From NCBI GenBank assembly GCA_021014325.1, contig CM037467.1, positions 4,216,001 to 4,280,000 on the forward strand: DNA of 64,000 bases, written 5' to 3'. The stretch's first letter is position 1. Each line of letters starts with the position of its first letter. Source of the DNA: Plazaster borealis (lineage: Eukaryota > Echinodermata > Asteroidea > Forcipulatida > Labidiasteridae). Positions 56,701 through 64,000 of this stretch are shown piece by piece. The position numbers and the translations under genes were made by a program. The notes below the pieces were generated by a model that saw only the letters and a program-made list of their open reading frames with translations, was not told the origin of the DNA and made no database searches.

Positions 56701-59700
56701 TTTTCATGAATAAGATTCTATCTTCCCAAGTGCGAATTATTCCTTAAAGTTTCACTACAGTGAGAATTTGGAAAGCAGAAACAATTATACACCTTGCAGA
56801 TATTATATCAGACTACTGTTTTATGAGTTACTTGAGTTATTTGGATTCGTAGGTTTTGTGTAACATCACATCAAAAAAGTTGGTCATTATTGGGGATTTG
56901 CGAAACTTTCGAGCATTTGGCCGTTGAGGGCGTTTGATTGGTTTGAAAATTCATGACGTCGCAAGGTGGATTAGGTTGCTTATGTTCTTGCGCAATCACT
57001 GACTACAGCAGTGTACATGTAGTGTGCGAGCATGGACGGATGCAAGAGGCCTGCCGTGAAGCTCACGTCCTGATGGTTGAAGGTCTCTAAAAATGCCAAA
57101 AACGTGTTGTTTGAGGCTGCACAAGGAACACCAATAAAAATACGGTACTTAGCTTCCTAAACTTTCTGGGAGATTCAGCTAATTTAGGAAGGAGAGGGTG
57201 CGTTTTGTAAATCAACGCGATCGAACTTCACTGATGACTGCATGGAAACAGTCATTGGCGAAGCCAAGCACGAGTTTGGATTTGCCCGAAAAACTGCCCT
57301 GAAAAATTGTGCAGTTCCCACACTGAAGGCCCGTAATACTGCCACAACGTGGTCTGCAGGGAAGCAAGATGAAAAGCCGGAAAGTGAAAGAGCCAAACGG
57401 AGGGGAAAAAAGGAGCTAACACAGGTAAGTCGGGGAGTGTTTGGCGAAACCGGGGAGGTAAAACTGAAATTCACTGGGGAGAGTGGGGACTCCCCGCGCA
57501 GATGATCGGGTCGGCCGAGCCGCCGAAGTTCTTTCCCGTTTTTGAAAAAAATGCGGCTTTGACAAGTTATATTATTGTATGGCCCTTTTTATGAAATATA
57601 TTTTATGGTAGTCATGCATTATGCTGTATTGTTGATCAAACGATCGATCATGATGATCGGAAAAGCGGTGTCCGGATACCGGGCAAAACATGGTGTTCAC
57701 ATTGTCAATAAACGATTACTATGCTAATCCCTCTGTAAAGCAGAGTGGCTAGCTTCTTCCATCCCGTCATTGTTGATATAATCCTGTCATTGTTACCTGT
57801 AGCTCTCAATAGTCTCTGAATGAGCTGTAGCTGCAGCTGCAGTATTTATGAACTTGACAATTAATATGGGGCCAGGGATTCAGGATAAACAAGTTTTTTT
57901 TCGCACAATCCGGGATTGAAATACCAACCTGGATTAATGACATTAGAACCATGTTTGATTTTTGAATGAAGCCTGACAATTTATTAGACATCACTCTAGG
58001 TCCACCATTCCTTCTCCATGATGTACACTATAGTATTATTGTACAAAATAGTCGTAGTCAGTCGGCGAACTTCCTATTCACCGTACCGGGCAATGAGAAA
58101 TATTTCACGTATAAATATAGACCAGGCATGTACAGGTGTATTATGATCCCCTTTTATCTTGATAAACAACTCACCATGTCGGTGTTTAAAAGCCGATTGT
58201 GCCCTGTTCAGTGTCGACTTCGTCGTCATCTCCACCTTGGCCTACCGGAGCGAGTGGCTCGAACCGGTAGGGTTCTGCACCACGGATTTCCTCATCCTGG
58301 TCTTCGACTTAGTCATCTGGCGAACTGAAACTACTGGAATCACTAGCAGAATTACTGCCACTATCGCTACTGCCACCATGAACGACTTCCTCGGTTACGC
58401 TGTTATCTTCCTTCAGCAATGGTGAAATTTGGGCGAGAATTTGCGAAACAAACTTGAGCGCAGGGAAAATAATTGCTTCGTTCACGCAGTGTGGACGCTG
58501 TTAGTGCGTGTCAACACAAAAGACCAATCCACCCGGTGACGTCACGCAGTTGGGCGCGGAATGGGGAGGCACAGAGGCTCTTTTCGCGATTCGGAGTGGC
58601 GAGTGCAAAAAATGGGGCTGTAAAAATCGTTGTTTAGGCATGACCAAAATGACCAATTTTTTTTAATTTTTTTTATGTGACATAATGAAGTATCATTCTA
58701 CAGTTTTATTGGAAAAGGGAACCTCAAAAAAAATCGCTCTAGTGACACTTTAATCATATCACAATGTGACCGCTTGGAAAAATTTACTTGGCATTTGCTT
58801 TCAGGTGAAGTAGATATGGAACGTGCTATAAAATTAGCTGCACCAAACTTCCTTCAAGTATTGCTTCAGATGAAAATGTATTTTTTTTTTTACACGTGTA
58901 ATAATTTGGATTAATCCCTATAAAAGTATGAAATTTCTCTAATCCAGAGGTTTGCTTTAACAGATCTACAGCTTCTGCTCTGGCCTAGCACAACTCAAAG
59001 TCAGCTTTTGATAAATAAAATATCAAACTTAGATTTAACAGTTTGAAGAAGGCCAGTTGTGACTTGTTGAATCCTATCGTCGTTTTGGTTGTTCAGGTGG
59101 CTCATGAGCAAGTGCAAAAACTCTTGAGTATTCCGAAGGACGAGCACGTCTCGATGATGTCACACTGCCATGCCCTTGTTATCATGGCGCTGACTCGTAC
59201 GTCCTTTGGAGACTTCTTCAAAACTGAAGAGATTGTCAACAAGTTTCGTCATTCCTATGAAGTGGTGAGTTTTCCTGAAATGTACTTTTCAAAATTGTTA
59301 TTCATAGTAATAATTATAGTAACCCCTGTAATGCTTTGGTTTCACTTGACTTTGTTTGTTACGTTTACCTCAGTGCCTTATTGTAATCATTATATACTGT
59401 TATTGAAAATTTCTTATTTTTTCTTCAAATTAGTGTTGGTATGATATGGAGAAGAGTCTCACTCAAGGTCTTCCTGAGAAAGGAAGTGACCGAGACAAGA
59501 AGTTTAATGAAGGTCAGTTGCTGAACGAAAACTCAGATGGACCTCCGCCCCTCCTCCTTTCCCCCTACCCACCACCCCTATCTTATGAATGTTTGCACAT
59601 TACCGGAATAATAATAATAATAATACACAACATTTATTAGCCGCTTAATACGGATGTTTCTAAGCAAGGTATGTGGAGCTACGTTTGAAAAATGAGGCCT

Positions 59701-62700
59701 AGTCATTTATAGCACCATGCAATGGTTTACATGGTGCTGTGGCGCAATATATGCTGCCGATCAGACCAGGAACATCGGGGCGAACCCCTTCTCTTTACGA
59801 TAAGTGCACTGGGTTCTTTTGCGTGCATTACACAATACACGGGACCAACGGCTTTACGTCCCATCCGAAGGACGAAGCATGTGGTTAAGTGTCTTGCTTA
59901 AGATCACAAGTGTCACGACTGGGATTCAAACCCACACTCTGCTGATCAGAAACACCAGAGCTTGAGTTCAGTGTTCTTATCCGCTCGGCCACGACACGCC
60001 ATTAAAGAATTTCTGAGTTTGGCCACAAAAACTTGGAAACTATACATCCTTTTCACCAGTGGATATGTTTACATTGAATTACTTGGGTCATTAAACTTAA
60101 TGGATGAGCAGTTAATCTGCCTGGGGCAGTTAGCAGCCCTAGTGGTTTGTGCACGATCCAATTCGCCGTATTTTTGACCGTGTGAGGGCGTTTGTGGACC
60201 AATTTTTACGTGATGAAAAACAAGTAAACAAATGGTTTTTTTCCTTGTCGTTAATATTATGTTGATGTATTTCGTCATTGATGCAAGAAAACCACATACA
60301 GGCAATTAAAATAACATGAAACTGTAATTGTGATGCAAGACGTTCCCTGGAGAAAGCGCCCTCATGCGGTCAAAAATATGGTCAATTAAGTCCACTGTTT
60401 GGAAAGGGATTTACATGGAGATAACAGGTGTTAGTTGTCAGATGAAAAGGATGTTTTATTTTAGTCTCTTTCTTTAATGGAGCTTTCCCATAATAAATCG
60501 TGTTGTAAGGATGAATTTCTAGTAAATTAAGTATTCTCCCAATAATTATATACAATTAATAGGTGGCCCATATACTCTGTCTTTTCAAGGCTCGCTCCCA
60601 TTTTCTTAGTAATAATGAATGAACTAAAAATTACTTTGAAAAAAATGTACCGACCCATATATTTGAAATGTGATGTCCTTGGATGTTTTAGGATGTTAAC
60701 AATTTTTGCACTGGGAGGGTAACAAATACAACGGCTTTTTAACCATTTTAATGTGAGGTTAGAGACTCTATTAATTTTTATTGGCAAATCAGTGCGTCAC
60801 AAAACTGAATTTGACCTTAGAGCCCCTCTCTAAGCTTAAACCTATTGGTACTTGCGGTTACTTGTGGAGTGTCCTGGCCGAGTGCTCTGAGCACCTCCTT
60901 AACTACATGTATTTCTATGTGGTTATGTTTTTGTGTGGTTTACAGCTTTAGGTTTCTTGCATGATGTTGTACGCAAAGTTACGAAGGAACGTCGCACAAA
61001 TCCCACAGTCGGGCACCAGTCTTTTATTGATGTTCTTCTGGAGAATGAACTACCAGAAGATCAGATACTAAGCGACTGTATCAGCTTCATGGTGGGTGGT
61101 TTCCACACCTCTGGAAATTGTGAGTACTAAACATTCTGGTAGGGATGCCAGTTTCAGGCTGTTGCCGAATAGACTGTGCAAGTCTCGCGCATATTCGAAC
61201 TTCAGGGACCATTGTGGTCCCAACCATATGGAATTTTACGTGGGCAAGATTTTGTTTTTTTCAATTATTTTAGTTTAGCGTGGTTTATGACCATGACAAA
61301 TATATATGTTGTTGGGAATGATACTTGGTGATAAAAAATATGAAAGTAAAATCAATTCAACAAAATAACGAAGAAAACCTGAGAATTAAACTTGACCTCA
61401 GCTTCCGGTTACTGCAAAAAATTAAGAATTTTGTGCTCACCTCCGATCACAAAACTTATGTAAACGCTTGTTTTGGATGCGTGATGATAATCGCCAGATG
61501 CTGTAATTGCAACGCAAAGCCTTTCATTGCAGTCTATGGTTGTTGAGGCGTCAGCGTCCTCTATAAATGCGTCAAGCGTTAATTTTACGCCCGTGTGACC
61601 ATCGCGAACCCACGTAAGAGGTTTCTGAAAAGTAAGGATAAAGCATCCTTGTCCCAGAGTTTTAATTTTGCTTCAATAATAATTAACACATTATTTGTGT
61701 ATTTATTACAAAAACTAAAACTGATTTTATAAACTTGTAATGAGTATTTTTGTTGTTCAAATTTTGTCATTAGATATAATTTAAAACAAAGATTCGATTT
61801 CAGAGAAAACAGTGTTCTTCGTTTGACATGTTTTCTCGTTCCGATACGCGCGAGACTTGCACAGTCTATTGCCAGAATTGTTCTAATTTTTCTTGAAAAA
61901 ATCTTGCACTCTGTTTTTTATCTGGCCCGAAAAAATGCCTTTACAGAACATGCTCAATATATTTTTTGTTTTCGACATTAAACTTTTCTTTTTAGTGCAA
62001 TCTCATAATGCACTTGTAATATTTCACTTACAAATAGCATGATAACTATAGTAGATTCAGAATGCTCACCAAAACCCTTAAAGACAGGGACAACGGATGC
62101 CACTTTCCAAGATGAAGGAAACACAGAGAGACTGCCAAGCACATATTGAATAGCTTGGCAAGAATAGGTGAACATTCAGGGGAACACATTGTCAAAACAA
62201 TTACAGGGATTCTATGAGGGCCAGTAGCCTTGGAGGCATCCAAGGAGTATAAATTCTGGGTAATCTTCCTTGAAGTGATAAGAGGATCAGATACTACCGT
62301 GGCTGTACGGCTGAAATTTGTAATAAATAGTGTGAAACGGGCGTAGTATATTATTGTTCTTTTCATGAAAACCATCAAAAGTTGTCAGATGTGTAATCTT
62401 GCTTGTACATTTTGTTGTGCCTGATCAGTTGTTTTTATCCTTCGTATGATTTGATTGGTCGATAGTGTTGCTTTGGATTTTGTACTTCTTGGCTTCAAAC
62501 CAGGACTGTCAGGAGAAGCTGCACCAAGAGATCAAGGAGGTCCTTGGCGATGGGGAGGTGGACAAAACAAACATGAACGACCTGAAGTGAGTGTCCAATT
62601 CAATTCAATTCAATTCAACGTTTATTTTCATTAAATGCAAACACAAGGACAACTAGAAATGTAGTGTTTGTAGAATTACGAACACTCTGTGTTTGGACTT

Positions 62701-63927
62701 TGGAAACAGTATGTCAACTTCAAAATTAAAACAATTAATATTTATCATTATGAGCATAAATAACCATCAATTAAAGGGTTTGTACAACATTGGTAAAAAT
62801 GAAAATATGAATGCTCACAGATTTGCACATAACTTACATGGTATAAAGATTTTCATCGTAGAAAACTTCCCTTGAAATAGTTGTGCTAGAAATGCCATAG
62901 TTTTTACGAAATGAGTAAAATAATAGTATTTATCCTGCAGGATAAATTCCGATGTTTGAAAAAAAAGTTAAAACACATAAGGGGGTTTTTCACTGTTTTC
63001 TCTTGACTCTGAAGGACGATTTAGCTTAAACTTTCACAGGTTTGTTATTTCATGTATATGTTGGGTCACATCAAGTTTGGATACAGGTCTTTGGCAATTA
63101 CCATTGTTGTACACACCCTTTAAGCTTAACAAATTATTGTTATTTTAACAGAAAGTGAGGTCCAATCAGGTCAACACTTTAATAGATGTAATAATATTTT
63201 GGTTTATTATATCGATGTGTGATAAGCACATTATACTCTACCAAGTCATGTGGAAAATTACTCTTTAAAAATCGGTTTGAAATCGAACCAACGCCCACAT
63301 ATTACCAGACATCTTAACCACTAGACCACCGAGCTTGCCCGATGACGAGAGTCAAGATGCTTAAACCAAAATATTCTTCTCATCGAGTACACAGTAAGAA
63401 GTAACTATAACTAGTAAACTTTAGGGTGCAACCATTGTGGGTACAACCAAGGGTGTGGTCTCGACATTTCGAACAGTATACTCTGCTTGTCTTCAGGAGA
63501 ATGCATAGTGCTTATCACTCATCGTTTTCGACGGTAAAAGCCAAAATATCATTCAGGTCATTGCTGTACGTAATAATCATTGCACCTTGATGATTCAAAC
63601 ACCAAACCAAATGATGCAAAGATTCAAATCAGCAGATATGAGTTTTTCAACATAGAATGTTTTGAACATTGCATCACATTGATATCATGGCTGACGCTAC
63701 GGTTGTCTTCACTTTTAATACCATTACCATGTCACTATTTTTGAGAAGTGACTGATTTTGGCACGGGCCTCATAAGTTATAACTGTTTGATTTAAATTGT
63801 TCTAATTTTGTTAAGATACCTACGTCAGGTGACCAATGAGGGTCTACGTGTGTCTGTACTGGCCCCTTATGCTGCTCGCTTTCAGGATAATGATAGTAAG
63901 CTAGGGGGTCACGTTATCCCAGGAGGG
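50726..63927 (+). CDS. CYP20A1: Cytochrome P450 family 20 (CYP20), copy B, 3'-partial
   Basis: Second CYP20 gene, inverted relative to copy A. Exons: 50726-50800, 51819-51871, 53005-53174, 54959-55104, 59097-59264, 59434-59512, 60946-61119, 62466-62586, 63816-63927. These give 366 codons, and all lengths except exon 1 equal copy A. The last two exons (PERF and haem loop) should lie beyond the right edge. Start MLAFAIFAVTFVVALIAAVV is an ER anchor, two residues longer than in copy A and closer to the human start. Other marks: GNFPDMGAAGSMHEFLMKLH, I-helix GGFHTSGN, LLLWILYFLAS and ExxR in TNEGLRV. No stop was seen. Exon 4 differs noticeably from copy A (PELFALFEPLIGKKSIQYTN here against TEMFAMFVPLYGKNSIEFTN), so the copies have begun to diverge in protein. 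Intron 4 holds a 2-kb transposon. Confidence 0.9.
50874..51238. mobile_element. TTAA-flanked MITE in CYP20-B intron 1
   Basis: TTAA at 50870-50873 and 51239-51242. Ends AGGCATCGTACACGTTTGGT and ACCAAACGTGTACGATGCCT are perfect inverted copies. Closely related to 54108-54473. Not seen in copy A intron 1. Confidence 0.8.
51262..51500 (+). repeat. tRNA-derived SINE (family 2)
   Basis: TGTCATAGCCAAGTGGTTAA, B-box GGTTTGAATCCCGGTCATGA, then CCTTGAGCAAGACACTTAAC. In CYP20-B intron 1. Confidence 0.6.
51502..51670 (+). repeat. Direct repeat, two copies of about 97 bp
   Basis: CTTGCTGTATGATGATGTCA and ATGCTATTACTGGAGTCCTG occur twice in tandem, in CYP20-B intron 1. Confidence 0.75.
51897..52650. repeat. 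32-bp minisatellite array in CYP20-B intron 2
   Basis: Same unit as the array at 27480-30640 but on the other strand (AATGTAGAAGGTCAGGTCTC then ACTGCCAGTAAC), so the gene-relative orientation is equal. Begins 25 bp after the exon 2 donor. Confidence 0.95.
53215..53490 (-). repeat. tRNA-derived SINE (family 3) in CYP20-B intron 3
   Basis: Inverse copy of 1395-1660: AGGTGGAAGGTGAGGAAAGA at the head and CCAGAGAATTATTGCAGGG in the tail. Confidence 0.65.
53583..53828. mobile_element. 246-bp MITE with perfect 20-bp inverted ends
   Basis: TATAGACGATGTGACCTCTG at the left and its exact complement CAGAGGTCACATCGTCTATA at the right. The inner arms also pair in part (CCGGGCAAAAC and TTTTGTCC). No ORF. 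Confidence 0.8.
53990..54830 (+). pseudogene. Gypsy-type integrase relic in CYP20-B intron 3, split by a MITE
   Basis: Counterpart of 21985-22600. The first part (53990-54103) and the second (54478-54830) are separated by a TTAA MITE. Decayed integrase core reading; stops present. Confidence 0.6.
54108..54473. mobile_element. TTAA-flanked MITE inside the integrase relic
   Basis: TTAA at 54104-54107 and 54474-54477. Copy A shows the empty site (around 22521-22528, ATTTGTAATGATCAATTCC), so the insertion is later than the CYP20 duplication. Confidence 0.8.
55500..56740. other. Unassigned repeat-like part of CYP20-B intron 4
   Basis: Absent from copy A. Contains GGCCTCAAATTTTACACTGC near 55585 and GCCTCGGGCCTGAAACGAG near 56423, which look like loosely inverted ends of another insertion. 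No ORF recognised. Confidence 0.35.
56748..58749. mobile_element. 2.0-kb TTAA-flanked transposon with a THAP-like remnant (Kolobok-like)
   Basis: Flanked by TTAA (56744-56747 and 58750-58753). Terminal repeats AGTTTCACTACAG and, reversed, AGTGTCACTAGAG match at 11 of 13. Inside, from 57093, a start MPKTCC and downstream blocks after a frame change resemble the CxxC beginning of a THAP domain. A possible donor follows at 57424. On the minus strand at 58190-58430 an acidic, serine-rich segment containing EPYRFEPLAPVG is seen. THAP plus TTAA is the pattern of the Kolobok superfamily. Coding parts are decayed. Confidence 0.55.
59690..60002 (-). repeat. tRNA-derived SINE (family 2) in CYP20-B intron 6
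   Basis: Minus-strand GTGTCGTGGCCGAGCGGATA, CTCTGGTGTTTCTGATCAGC and GGGTTTGAATCCCAGTCGTG, with the family tail. Confidence 0.65.
61171..61867. mobile_element. 697-bp DNA transposon with perfect 20-bp inverted ends (hAT-like)
   Basis: AGACTGTGCAAGTCTCGCGC and its exact complement. The flanks repeat TTGCC(A)GAAT on both sides, while copy A intron 7 has a single TTGCCAGAAT (about 18228-18240, complement strand). A duplication of 8 to 10 bp suggests the hAT group. No transposase ORF. Confidence 0.65.
62040..62330 (-). pseudogene. LINE reverse transcriptase relic in CYP20-B intron 7
   Basis: Minus-strand LYSLDASKATGPHRIPVIVL, followed after a frame change by VLGSLSVFPSSWKVASVVPV: the start of a CR1/Jockey-type reverse transcriptase. 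Not found in copy A intron 7. Confidence 0.65.
62775..63118. mobile_element. TTAA-flanked MITE in CYP20-B intron 8
   Basis: TTAA at 62771-62774 and 63119-63122. Ends GTTTGTACAACATTGGTAA and TTACCATTGTTGTACACACC. Same subfamily as 23725-24067. Confidence 0.7.
63265..63345 (-). repeat. tRNA-derived SINE head in CYP20-B intron 8
   Basis: Minus-strand GGTGGTCTAGTGGTTAAGAT and GTTGGTTCGATTTC. Less decayed than its partner in copy A (16675-16765). Confidence 0.55.
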
Positions 63928-64000
63928 GTGAGTATGAACACAAGTAGTTCAAACATTTTGGTGTTGAGTCACCATAGACCGGAAAAATAATGGAGAAAAC

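Noticed and set aside
57242..57505. 87-residue plus-strand open frame as an independent gene
   Set aside because: Best explained as part of the decayed THAP-type coding region of the transposon at 56748-58749.

Overview
The window is eukaryotic nuclear DNA: split genes with GT-AG introns, AT-rich spacers, many tRNA-derived SINEs, MITEs, tandem repeats and an LTR retrotransposon. The gene and repeat style suggests a marine deuterostome invertebrate, most likely an echinoderm. This is inference; no single sequence here proves the taxon. All exon models were assembled by eye from splice signals, codon phase and remembered family homology; no search was run.

Layout. (1) 281-11203, minus strand: a lysosomal beta-galactosidase gene (GLB1 family) with twelve coding exons visible, from the signal peptide to the beta-sandwich region; the 3' end lies off the left edge. 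(2) 13885-33629, minus strand: a complete eleven-exon cytochrome P450 gene of the CYP20 family (copy A, 469 codons) with all classical P450 motifs. (3) 34975-41941, plus strand: a 6.97-kb Ty3/Gypsy-type LTR retrotransposon with 765-bp LTRs that appear to differ at one base, but with a pol region broken in frame. (4) 41942-50200: spacer with MITEs, a decayed transposon-type gene on the minus strand (44.0-45.5 kb), a GC-rich patch and a LINE relic. (5) 50726-63927, plus strand: a second CYP20 gene (copy B), nine of eleven coding exons, running off the right edge.

The main structural feature is a head-to-head inverted duplication of CYP20. Every exon visible in both copies has the same boundaries and phase, and all but exon 1 have the same length. 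Introns also share old repeats: a 32-bp minisatellite just inside intron 2, an integrase relic in intron 3 and a tRNA-like element in intron 8. Each copy then gained its own insertions. The partner copy preserves the empty site for three of the copy B insertions, which supports the element boundaries and target-site duplications. Copy A intron 2 has grown to 7.3 kb with a 1-kb foldback element, a nested MITE-in-SINE and a 3.2-kb minisatellite array.

The two gene families have no obvious pathway link: GLB1 is a lysosomal glycosidase, and CYP20 is an orphan, membrane-anchored P450. I found no clearly new biological system. The strongest leads are the inverted CYP20 pair, the minisatellite flush with a splice donor, the foldback element, the young but frame-broken Gypsy copy and the decayed transposon-type gene.
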